Assembly: GCA_937950105.1 (NCBI GenBank)
Contig: CALFEM010000057.1
Location: 1-5,572, forward strand
Length of the DNA stretch: 5,572 nucleotides
From: an uncultured Alphaproteobacteria bacterium
GTDB taxonomy: Bacteria > Pseudomonadota > Alphaproteobacteria > Rhizobiales > Hyphomicrobiaceae
Direction of reading: 5' to 3'
Part shown: positions 1 to 5,572 of the stretch, piece by piece
How the letters are laid out: each line of letters opens with the position of its first letter
Position numbering within the stretch: position 1 is the stretch's first letter
Made by a program: the position numbers and the translations under genes
The notes under the pieces: generated by a model
Databases searched by the model: none
What the model was told of the DNA's origin: nothing
The model's input: the letters and a program-made list of their open reading frames with translations, nothing else

Positions 1-155
1 TCCTGTTCATCGGAATGATTCAGGGGCTCGTCATGCAGTCGATGCTGGCGGGCAATCTGCGGGCAGCACAATCCAACGCGCCGGGTGTCATCGCGATTTA
101 CCTGCGAGGCCTCGGCGCCGAGTGTGTGCCCCCCAAATCGCAGGGACGATCATGA
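1..155 (+). CDS. C-terminal end of a probable TetR/AcrR-family transcriptional regulator (5' partial)
   Basis: The window opens inside this gene. The first whole codon is at 3, and 50 codons are read before a TGA at 153-155. The visible tail begins LFIGMIQGLVMQSMLAGN and continues to IAIYLRGLGAE before a short polar end. A hydrophobic helix with the pattern F-x-G-hydrophobic-x-QGL-hydrophobic, followed by a last amphipathic helix ending in YLRGL, is typical of the ligand-binding and dimerisation C-terminus of TetR-family repressors. The N-terminal helix-turn-helix would lie upstream of the window and cannot be checked. The stop overlaps the ATG of the adaptor gene (ATGA), so the two are probably translated from one message. 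TetR genes placed this way commonly repress their own operon and respond to a compound the exporter handles, but the ligand and operator are unknown here. The assignment rests on 50 residues only. Confidence 0.66.
   Translation, partial: LFIGMIQGLVMQSMLAGNLRAAQSNAPGVIAIYLRGLGAECVPPKSQGRS
142..146 (+). promoter_or_regulatory. Ribosome binding site of the membrane fusion protein gene
   Basis: AGGGA lies five bases before the ATG at 152. This supports starting the adaptor at 152 rather than at the in-frame GTG at 122. The GTG start would add ten residues that overlap the regulator's coding sequence by 34 bases and lead into no known domain. Confidence 0.65.
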
Positions 156-1426
156 GCGTTTCGAAGTCACCGACCGACTCGGCCAGCGCGAAATCAGCAG
201 CGGCACCTCTCGCGCCCAGAGCGCGCTCGATTCTGTGGCGGCCCGTCGTGCGTTACGCGCTGGCGGGGGCCACCATCCTCGCTGTGGTCCTGGCGGCGGT
301 TGCCATCTTCAACAATCGACCGATCGCGGTCCAGGTAGCAACTCTCCAGCACAATTTACCGATCCGCGTCTTCGGTCTCGGAACGGTCGAGGCGCGCGTC
401 CTGTCCAGGGTCGGCTTCGAGGTTGGTGCCACGTTGGCCGAAGTCAGAGCCGACCATGGTGACCGCGTCTCCAAGGGGCAGGTGCTGGCGCTGCTCGCAA
501 CGGGCGAGCAGGAGGCCAAGGTCGCCAAGGCGCTTGCCGCGCTCTCCATCGCCGAAGTCAACATTGCGAAGTCCGCGGCCAATGAGGAGAAGGCCGAAGC
601 GGTTCTCGCCCAGCGGGTGGCCGCCAATCGGCGCAAGCAGTCGCTCGCAGGCCGTGATGTGGTGTCGCAACAGACGGCCGAGGAAGCTGTGCGTGATGAG
701 GCCGTTGCCAATGCGGACGTCGCTGTGGCGAAGAGCGAGGTCGAGAATGCCAAGGCGCAGCTGGCCGACGCGCGTGCACAACTGCTGTTCGAGGAGACCA
801 TGCTGCGCCACCGGACGCTTGTTGCTCCTTATGAAGCCCTGGTGATAGAGCGGCACAAGGAGCCAGGCTCGGTCATCAAGGCCGGTGATGCGATCTTCAC
901 GCTCATGGCCAACGACAGCCACTGGGGGCTGGCATTCGTCGACGAAGCACGCGCCGGTTTCATCAAGGAGGGGCAGAAGGTCGATGCGCGCCTGCGCTCG
1001 CGCCCGCTCGACAGCTTTACAGGCGAAGTCGTGCGCATCGGGCTCGAGAGCGATCGGGTGAGTGAAGAGCGCCGCGTGTTCATTCGCGGTTCCAACCCGC
1101 CGTCGCGGCTGCATCTCGGCGAGCAGGCCGAATTCTGGATCACCGTCGCAACGCTCGACAAGGCGCTGTTGGTGCCGGAGGCGGCCGTGCACGGCTACGA
1201 CGGCCGCGAAGGCAAGGTCTGGATTGTCGCCGATGGACGACTGCAGCGGCGCCTGGTGCAGTTCCGCCATCGCACCGAAGATTCGCGGCTGGAGATTGTT
1301 TCGGCGCTCCCTGAAGGCTCCTCGGTCGTGACCGCGCTCGAGGCGGGCCTGCGCGAAGGCCGCGCCGCACGGCCGAAGACAGCGGTAAAGCCGGCCTCCG
1401 GAGGCGCTGCGGAGGCGCCAAAATGA
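152..1426 (+). CDS. HlyD/MacA-type periplasmic membrane fusion protein of an ABC exporter
   Basis: This 424-residue protein is the periplasmic adaptor that would link the inner-membrane ABC transporter to an outer-membrane channel. A short cytoplasmic tail rich in Ser, Ala and Pro precedes one membrane anchor at about residues 35-53 (ALAGATILAVVLAAVAIF). The first half of a biotinyl-lipoyl-like domain follows at about 64-118 (GTVEARV, then HGDRVSKGQVLALL). An Ala/Glu/Lys-rich coiled-coil hairpin spans about 119-216. The second lipoyl half is at about 220-252 (RTLVAPYEALV, then EPGSVIKAGDAIFTL). A beta-barrel region follows at about 257-345, with LGEQAEFWI and LLVPEAAV, and then a membrane-proximal domain. 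The size and domain order fit MacA, DevB and HlyD_D23-type adaptors. It overlaps the permease gene by ATGA at 1423-1426. The transported substrate cannot be read from the sequence. Confidence 0.9.
   Translation: MSVSKSPTDSASAKSAAAPLAPRARSILWRPVVRYALAGATILAVVLAAVAIFNNRPIAVQVATLQHNLPIRVFGLGTVEARVLSRVGFEVGATLAEVRADHGDRVSKGQVLALLATGEQEAKVAKALAALSIAEVNIAKSAANEEKAEAVLAQRVAANRRKQSLAGRDVVSQQTAEEAVRDEAVANADVAVAKSEVENAKAQLADARAQLLFEETMLRHRTLVAPYEALVIERHKEPGSVIKAGDAIFTLMANDSHWGLAFVDEARAGFIKEGQKVDARLRSRPLDSFTGEVVRIGLESDRVSEERRVFIRGSNPPSRLHLGEQAEFWITVATLDKALLVPEAAVHGYDGREGKVWIVADGRLQRRLVQFRHRTEDSRLEIVSALPEGSSVVTALEAGLREGRAARPKTAVKPASGGAAEAPK
1394..1416 (+). promoter_or_regulatory. Permease ribosome binding site within a possible hairpin
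   Basis: GGAGG at 1411-1415 lies seven bases before the permease ATG at 1423 and is a near-ideal Shine-Dalgarno sequence. A second copy, GGAGGC, is at 1400-1405. The preceding GCCTCC at 1394-1399 can pair with either copy. Pairing with the second gives a 6-bp stem with an 11-base loop that would bury the ribosome binding site until ribosomes translating the adaptor gene open it. The complementarity is visible; the regulatory effect is inference. Confidence 0.45.
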
Positions 1427-2556
1427 ATCTGGCCTATCGCGACATCCGTCACAATCTGTTCCGCTTCGTGCTCACCTGCCTCGGCCTTGGGCTGTTGCTC
1501 GGAGTCGTGCTGGCGATGATCGGCATCTACAAGGGGCTCGTCGTCGATGCCTTGACCATCGCCCGCTCTCCTGATGTCAACGTCTGGGTCGTCGAGGCCA
1601 ACACGCGCGGGCCGTTCGCCGAGGCGTCGCGAATTCCGGGCGATACGCGCGAAGCGATTGCCCGCATCGCCGGCGTCTCCTCGGCCGGCAGCATCACCTA
1701 TCAAACGGTCGAGGCCGAGCATGGCGGCGGCAAGCTCCGCCTCTACGTGATCGGCTCCGAGCCGGGACGCCCTGGCGGCCCGCCCGAAATCGTCGACGGA
1801 CGACACATCGGACGCAGTCACTACGAACTCGTCGCCGACCGATCGAGTGGCCTTTCGCTTGGTGCCCGCATCAGGCTCGGTCGCAACATGTTCGAGGTCG
1901 TCGGCCTGACCCGCCATCAGGTGGCCTCCGGTGGCGACCCTGCAGTGTTCATGACGCTGCCGGATGCGCAGAAGCTGCAGTTCGAACTGGCACCACCCGC
2001 GGCGCGCGTTCAGATGGCCCGCGGGGTTGGAGGGGCGAGCCGCGATACCGTCAACGCTGTCGTCGCTCGACTGCAGCCGGATGCTTCAGCCGACGCCGTC
2101 GCCGCCGCAATCCACCGATGGAAGCATCTCGCGGCCATCACGCAGGAGGCGCAGGAGCTGATCCTGACGCGCTCGCTTGTGGACCGCGCGCGTCGCCAGA
2201 TCGGACTTTTCACCACGCTCCTGCTGATCGTGTCGGCGGTCATCATCGCGCTCATCATCTATACGATGACGATGGAGAAGTTGAAGCAGATCGCCACGCT
2301 GAAGCTGATCGGCGCCGCCGACAGAACAATCATCGCGATGATCGTGCAGCAGGCGCTTGCGCTCGGCTTCATTGGCTTTGCGATCGGGGCCGCCCTGATC
2401 GTCAACATCAAGGACTATTTCCCGCGCCGTGTCGTGCTCGAGGTCGACAACGTGATGGTGCTCGGGTTGATCGTGTTCGCGGTGTGTCTGATCGCCAGTG
2501 GGCTTGGTGTGCGCGCGGCCTTGAAGGTTGACCCTGCGACCGCCCTGGGAGGCTGA
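1423..2556 (+). CDS. FtsX/MacB-type ABC transporter permease (DevC-like)
   Basis: This 377-residue inner-membrane protein has the four-helix layout of type VII (mechanotransmission) ABC permeases. Helix 1 is at about residues 13-35, followed by a large periplasmic domain of the MacB_PCD kind at about 36-255. Helix 2 is at about 259-281, helix 3 at about 304-326 and helix 4 at about 343-363. After helix 2 comes the FtsX-family cytoplasmic segment EKLKQIATLKLIGA (285-298), which contacts the ATPase. The C-terminus carries the family ending LKVDPATAL. The length matches stand-alone permeases of the DevC/FtsX group rather than MacB, which has its ATPase fused. Such permeases usually act as dimers and drive periplasmic movements that push substrate through an adaptor and outer-membrane channel. 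The gene starts inside the adaptor stop codon and ends one base before the ATPase GTG, so the three products are probably made together. Confidence 0.9.
   Translation: MNLAYRDIRHNLFRFVLTCLGLGLLLGVVLAMIGIYKGLVVDALTIARSPDVNVWVVEANTRGPFAEASRIPGDTREAIARIAGVSSAGSITYQTVEAEHGGGKLRLYVIGSEPGRPGGPPEIVDGRHIGRSHYELVADRSSGLSLGARIRLGRNMFEVVGLTRHQVASGGDPAVFMTLPDAQKLQFELAPPAARVQMARGVGGASRDTVNAVVARLQPDASADAVAAAIHRWKHLAAITQEAQELILTRSLVDRARRQIGLFTTLLLIVSAVIIALIIYTMTMEKLKQIATLKLIGAADRTIIAMIVQQALALGFIGFAIGAALIVNIKDYFPRRVVLEVDNVMVLGLIVFAVCLIASGLGVRAALKVDPATALGG
2547..2552 (+). promoter_or_regulatory. Ribosome binding site of the ABC ATPase gene, supporting a GTG start
   Basis: GGGAGG lies inside the last codons of the permease gene, five bases before GTG at 2558. 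An in-frame TTG at 2528 would give a longer protein, but the ten added residues would be read from permease-coding sequence and have no comparable site in front. The GTG is the better start. Confidence 0.7.
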
Positions 2557-2557
2557 G

Positions 2558-3289
2558 GTGGATAGCGCACAGAGTTTTCCGCCGCTCGTGCGTGTGGAAC
2601 GTGTCTCGAAGCACTTCGGCGAAGGCGAAGCTCGCGTCGATGCGCTTCGCGACGTCTCGATCGACGTTCATCCGGGCGAGGTCGTCGCCCTGCTCGGACC
2701 TTCGGGCTCCGGCAAGACGACGCTTCTGAACGTCATCGGCTGCATCCTCGATCCGTCCGACGGCGCAATGGAACTGGACGGCGAACTCGTGCTCGAGCAC
2801 GGCCGATGGCTGCGGTCCGATCTGCGCCAGCTGAGGCTCGACAAGATTGGCTTCATCTTCCAGTTCCACAACCTCATTCCGTTTCTTGACGCCACCGACA
2901 ATGTGGCGCTGGTCCTCCAGCTCGCAGGCACTGATGCGCAGGCCGCACGAGCGCGCGCACTCGAATTGCTTGAGTACCTGGAGGTCGGGCACCGGCGGAA
3001 TGCGATGCCGGCGAAGCTCTCGGGCGGCGAAGCGCAACGCGTTGCAATAGCGCGCGCGCTCGCCAACCGACCGCGGATCATTCTGGCCGATGAGCCGACG
3101 GCGGCCCTCGATTCCAAGCGCGCCGGCATCGTGATGGACCTTCTGCGCAAGGTTGCGGTCGAGCAGCAGGCCGCCATCATCGCCGTCACCCACGACGAAA
3201 AAATCTTCGACCGCTTCGACCGCATCTTCCATTTGAGAGACGGCTGGCTATTGAGCGAAGAATCGGCGTCGAGGCGCGTCGGTGCTTGA
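2558..3289 (+). CDS. ABC transporter ATP-binding protein (MacB/LolD/DevA type)
   Basis: This 243-residue cytoplasmic ATPase would power the adjacent permease. All the ABC hallmarks are present, numbered from the GTG start. Walker A is GPSGSGKTT at 47-55, and the Q-loop glutamine is Q102 in FIFQFHNLIPFLDATDN. The signature is LSGGEAQRVAIARAL at 154-168. Walker B is IILADEP at 174-180, with catalytic E179, followed by the D-loop TAALD. The switch histidine is H212 in VTHD. The phrase FQFHNLIPFLDATDNV closely resembles the LolD/MacB/DevA group (FQ-hydrophobic-LlP-LTa-eNV), which agrees with the FtsX-type permease next to it. The gene follows the permease after a single spacer base and is the last of the plus-strand operon. 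The length is normal for the family and nothing is truncated. Substrate identity is not encoded in this subunit. Confidence 0.93.
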   Translation: MDSAQSFPPLVRVERVSKHFGEGEARVDALRDVSIDVHPGEVVALLGPSGSGKTTLLNVIGCILDPSDGAMELDGELVLEHGRWLRSDLRQLRLDKIGFIFQFHNLIPFLDATDNVALVLQLAGTDAQAARARALELLEYLEVGHRRNAMPAKLSGGEAQRVAIARALANRPRIILADEPTAALDSKRAGIVMDLLRKVAVEQQAAIIAVTHDEKIFDRFDRIFHLRDGWLLSEESASRRVGA

Positions 3290-3381
3290 GTTGACCCGTC
3301 GCAAATTGTTCAGTGCCTGGTGCGTTGCCGAAACTGAGGCAATCGATCGATCAAGGGCCTGAAGGGCATTCTTCGCAGACG
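3290..3381. other. Short intergenic region between two convergent operons
   Basis: These 92 bases separate the stop codons of the plus-strand ATPase gene and the minus-strand ApbE gene, so terminators for both units would be expected nearby. Only weak structure is visible. TTGCC at 3325-3329 pairs with GGCAA at 3338-3342 around an 8-base loop, and GAAG at 3361-3364 pairs with CTTC at 3371-3374. Neither is followed by a T-run on either strand. A 10-base palindrome, ATCGATCGAT, sits at 3342-3351, and AAGGGC occurs twice, at 3353-3358 and 3362-3367. I cannot support an intrinsic terminator here; Rho-dependent ends are possible. Confidence 0.5.
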
Positions 3382-4335
3382 TCAGTTCCCGACGAGAACC
3401 TCGGTCTGGTCGGAAGCCGAAAACCACGCCGTGGTGCCCGGGAAGCGCGAGACGATGCGCTCGGCCGCACTCGCCTTGCCTGTGTCGGTGAGCAAGAGTG
3501 CCGTCGAGAGCGCGTCAGCGATGGTGGCGGAGGGATGACGCACCGTAACCGTAGTCCAGCGACGGGGTGCCGCAGAGCCCGATTTCGGATCGAAGATGTG
3601 CGGCATGGAGCTTGCCCGTCCAACGGGCAGCGGCACGGCGCTTGACGTGGCCAAGGCCGCATCGCGCAGACCAATCTTTCCAACGCCACCCTTGATCGCG
3701 ACATCGAACTGCCGCCCTTCGAGTGCGCGCACTTCGCCGAGATCGACGAGTACGTTGTGCCAACCCCGGCCGCGCAGGATGTCAGCGACCCGATCCGTGA
3801 CGTAGCCCTGCGCAATACCGTTGAGTGTGATCGAAGCGCCAGGCGTGAGGGCGATGCGGCGCTGAGTTATATCGACGCTCTGGAACCCTACCCGCTGCAT
3901 GACGTGCGGGGGCACGATGCCGGTCCATGTTCGCTTCGCCGCGATCTCCCCGCGAGCGAAGTCCCAAATCACCTGCACCGTCGGATCGAAGACGCCCTCG
4001 GTGCCTTGATGGAGCGCCCGTGCCTGCAAGAGCAGCGCCAGCATGTCGAACGAAGGATCGGACAGCACACCGTGCCTGTTCAGCAGGGATATTTCTGAAT
4101 CAGAACGATGAAGGCTGAAGATGCCCTCGAGGCGCTCGACCTCGGCAAGGCTCGCGGCAATCGCTTCCTCGGCGCGGCCCCGGTCGGTAGCGGAGAAGAT
4201 GAAAGTGGCGTCGGCACCGAGCGCCGTTCCGCGCCATTCAAGCAGAGGCTCATTCGCTGCGCTCGTACCGGATATCGCGGCGCCGAGGCCCGCGATCACA
4301 GCCAGTGCGCGCCGCCGTGAGAGCCTAGTTTCCAT
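3382..4335 (-). CDS. apbE: FAD:protein FMN transferase, ApbE/NosX family, Tat-exported
   Basis: This 317-residue enzyme would transfer FMN from FAD onto a Thr or Ser of a periplasmic flavoprotein, most likely the NosR-like protein encoded just upstream. The start at 4335 places RLSRRRALAVIAGLGAAI at residues 4-21. This is a twin-arginine signal followed by a hydrophobic stretch, with a likely cleavage site near TSAANE (24-29). ApbE motifs appear in order: RSDSEISLLN at 77-86, GVFDPTV at 114-120, LNGIAQGYVTDRV at 171-183, LVDLGEVRA at 196-204, HIFDPKSG at 246-253 and TIADALSTAL at 271-280. The last includes the Asp of the metal/FAD site. Glutamine replaces the lysine usual in the GIAKG motif and GE replaces GG, as I recall for the NosX/NirX branch. 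The gene overlaps the NosR-like gene by 11 bases. The symbol could equally be nosX or nirX. A longer start at 4377 would put 14 residues before the signal and is less likely. Confidence 0.9.
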   Translation of the reverse strand: METRLSRRRALAVIAGLGAAISGTSAANEPLLEWRGTALGADATFIFSATDRGRAEEAIAASLAEVERLEGIFSLHRSDSEISLLNRHGVLSDPSFDMLALLLQARALHQGTEGVFDPTVQVIWDFARGEIAAKRTWTGIVPPHVMQRVGFQSVDITQRRIALTPGASITLNGIAQGYVTDRVADILRGRGWHNVLVDLGEVRALEGRQFDVAIKGGVGKIGLRDAALATSSAVPLPVGRASSMPHIFDPKSGSAAPRRWTTVTVRHPSATIADALSTALLLTDTGKASAAERIVSRFPGTTAWFSASDQTEVLVGN

Positions 4336-5572
4336 CACCGGCCTCGCTCGCTGAACGGGTGTCGCGCCGCGCTGCACGCTGCTTCAGGGGCAGGCAGGTG
4401 GTCGCGTCGTAATAGTTGGACTGGCACTTGAGGCAGTAGATGCACTCGTTCGGAATGATCTGGCCGATGGGATTGATGGCCTGCACCGTGCATCGCGCCG
4501 CGCATATCCGGCATTCGCGACCGCACTGCGGGCGGCGCTTCAGCCATTCGAAGATGCGCAGCTTCGCTGGAATCGCGAGCGCGGCGCCGAGCGGACAGAG
4601 ATAGCGGCAATAGAACCGCTCGATGAAGAGGCCCGCGGCCAGCAAGGCGAGAGCATAGAGAACGAACGGCCAATGGCGCATGAACTTCAGCGATATGGTC
4701 GTCTTGAACGGTTCGATCTCGGCGAGCCGGAAGGCGTCGACCGTCGAATGGAACGAGACACCAAGTATGACGAGGAATGCCATGTACTTGATCGGCCAGA
4801 GCCGCTCATGCAGCGTCCACGGCACCTCGATCTGGCGGATGCCGAGCTTGCGCGCACCTTCGTTCAGCAGTTCCTGCAGCGCCCCGAATGGACACAGCCA
4901 GCCGCAGAAGACGCCGCGCCCCCAGAATAGCAGCGCCAGCGCCACGAAGCTCCACAGAACAAAGGTCAAAGGTTCGACGAGGAAGAACTCCCAGCGGAAC
5001 CCGTGCAGGAGCGCGTGAGTGAACGTGATCACGTTGACGATCGACAGCTGTGTGCCGGCGACGAGGCCCAGGAAGCCGACCGTGCAGACGAGGAAGGCCA
5101 GCCGGGTCTTGCGGTAGATTCCGACGTTACGAGTTATGAGATCGTGGAAGAAGAGGATGGCTGATAGCGTCACCAGCATGGCGACGAGCACGACCAGCAG
5201 CAGCCGCTTCTGATGCCAGACGCCGACCCAGAGTGGCTCGAGCGCTTCGTCGGCCCCAAGCTGACCTATCGAGCGCGGGTCCAGCGATGTGGACGACGGC
5301 TGTTCCGCCGGCAGGCTCGGAGTTGCCGCCCCGCCGTCTTCGGGTGGCGCGCTATCGGACGCGGCCACGCGAACCAGGCTTCGGGGCATCGTGAATTCGA
5401 GCGGGAACAGAGCCATCCGCTGCTCGCCATTCACCTCGCCGGTGACCAGGAGTTCGATGCGCCACGGCTCGGCCGGATCCAGTCTGAAGTCCTCGGGCAG
5501 CCGGAACATGCCGATCTCTCGCAAGTCCGGCGCGCCTTGGATGGGCAGGCGCTCTACGTTCTCGTACATGTC
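4325..5572 (-). CDS. nosR: NosR/NirI-family membrane iron-sulfur flavoprotein, C-terminal part (5' partial)
   Basis: The frame stays open to the window edge (GAC at 5570-5572), so the start and the N-terminal FMN-binding domain lie outside; NosR proteins are usually about 700 residues or more. Numbering from the first Met in the window (5569), residues 1-68 are the end of the periplasmic domain (DFRLDPAEPWRIELLVTGEV). A Pro/Ser/Ala-rich linker spans about 69-112. Membrane helices lie at about 122-142, 155-175, 198-217, 258-275 and 298-317. Two cytoplasmic CX3CP motifs, FCGWLCPFGALQEL (C222, C226) and YCRYLCPLGAA (C321, C325), mark the NosR/NapH-type family. A C-terminal ferredoxin-like part has C349, C353, C356, C360 and then C376, C379, C382, C392. 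NosR passes electrons across the membrane to support N2O reduction; NirI is its nitrite-reductase counterpart. The family call is firm, the choice between nosR and nirI is not. The stop overlaps the apbE start. Confidence 0.88.
   Translation of the reverse strand, partial: DMYENVERLPIQGAPDLREIGMFRLPEDFRLDPAEPWRIELLVTGEVNGEQRMALFPLEFTMPRSLVRVAASDSAPPEDGGAATPSLPAEQPSSTSLDPRSIGQLGADEALEPLWVGVWHQKRLLLVVLVAMLVTLSAILFFHDLITRNVGIYRKTRLAFLVCTVGFLGLVAGTQLSIVNVITFTHALLHGFRWEFFLVEPLTFVLWSFVALALLFWGRGVFCGWLCPFGALQELLNEGARKLGIRQIEVPWTLHERLWPIKYMAFLVILGVSFHSTVDAFRLAEIEPFKTTISLKFMRHWPFVLYALALLAAGLFIERFYCRYLCPLGAALAIPAKLRIFEWLKRRPQCGRECRICAARCTVQAINPIGQIIPNECIYCLKCQSNYYDATTCLPLKQRAARRDTRSASEAGDGN
4342..4345 (-). 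promoter_or_regulatory. Ribosome binding site of the apbE-family gene
   Basis: Read on the minus strand, GAGG lies six bases before the ATG at 4335 and within the end of the NosR-like gene. Together with the twin-arginine signal beginning three residues after this Met, it decides the start against the in-frame ATG at 4377. Confidence 0.6.

Noticed and set aside
356..1270. Long minus-strand open frame opposite the adaptor gene.
   Set aside because: It is a shadow of a high-GC gene: it has no recognisable domain, and the plus-strand frame encodes a complete HlyD-type protein with its membrane anchor and lipoyl halves.
2408..3232. Long minus-strand open frame opposite the ABC ATPase gene.
   Set aside because: It lies across the permease/ATPase junction, has no family features, and the plus strand carries every ABC ATPase motif.
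1423..3289. The ABC permease and ATPase as NosY and NosF of a nitrous oxide reductase cluster, suggested by the nearby NosR-like gene.
   Set aside because: The permease has the FtsX/MacB layout with a large periplasmic domain after helix 1, the ATPase is of the LolD/MacB type, an HlyD adaptor precedes them, and no NosD-like protein is present. The strand is also opposite to the NosR-like gene.
3341..3354. A possible FNR/NNR-type site around the ATCGATCGATCAA stretch.
   Set aside because: Only the right half (ATCAA) fits the TTGAT-N4-ATCAA pattern; the left half reads AATCG. It also lies between two convergent gene ends, where a promoter is not expected.
3325..3374. Intrinsic terminator between the convergent operons.
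   Set aside because: The stems are only 4-5 bp and no T-run follows on either strand.
4325..5572. NapH or CcoG identity for the minus-strand iron-sulfur membrane protein.
   Set aside because: The periplasmic segment before the helices, the order of two CX3CP motifs and the C-terminal eight-Cys part, and the phrases GRGVFCGWLCPFGALQEL and EPFKT fit NosR/NirI; NapH is much shorter and lacks the N-terminal periplasmic domain.

Overview
The window is high-GC, gene-dense proteobacterial DNA. The denitrification-type electron-transfer genes on the minus strand, the G/C-rich third codon positions and the tightly overlapping genes suggest an alphaproteobacterium, perhaps of the Rhizobiales/Bradyrhizobium-like kind. 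That assignment is inference; nothing here fixes the genus. Two convergent gene groups fill almost all of the window, separated by 92 bases.

Plus strand, 1-3289: the tail of a probable TetR-family regulator runs by a 4-base stop/start overlap into an HlyD/MacA-type membrane fusion (periplasmic adaptor) protein. That gene runs by another 4-base overlap into an FtsX/MacB-type ABC permease. One base after the permease stop, a GTG codon starts a MacB/LolD-type ABC ATPase. This is a complete inner-membrane and periplasmic set for a tripartite mechanotransmission-type exporter (MacAB- or DevBCA-like, with permease and ATPase as separate proteins). It lacks only an outer-membrane TolC-type channel, which is usually encoded elsewhere. 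The regulator lies in the same transcription unit and probably controls it.

Minus strand, 5572-3382: a 5'-truncated gene for a NosR/NirI-family membrane iron-sulfur flavoprotein overlaps by 11 bases an ApbE/NosX-family FAD:protein FMN transferase that carries a Tat-type signal peptide. ApbE enzymes attach FMN covalently to the periplasmic FMN-binding domain of NosR-type proteins, so the pair reads as a substrate and its maturation enzyme. NosR supports nitrous oxide reductase (NosZ), and its paralogue NirI supports cytochrome cd1 nitrite reductase. Because no nosZ lies between the two genes, NosR/NosX and NirI/NirX remain alternative readings.

I found no RNA gene, insertion sequence, CRISPR array or origin. 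Four of the five gene starts lie inside the window; each has a purine-rich ribosome binding site that helps fix the start, and three of these starts (152, 2558 and 4335) lie downstream of the longest possible ORF start. No single element looks like a wholly new system. The points most worth a second look are the identity of the NosR-like/ApbE pair, substitutions around its C-terminal iron-sulfur motifs, and a possible hairpin hiding the permease ribosome binding site.
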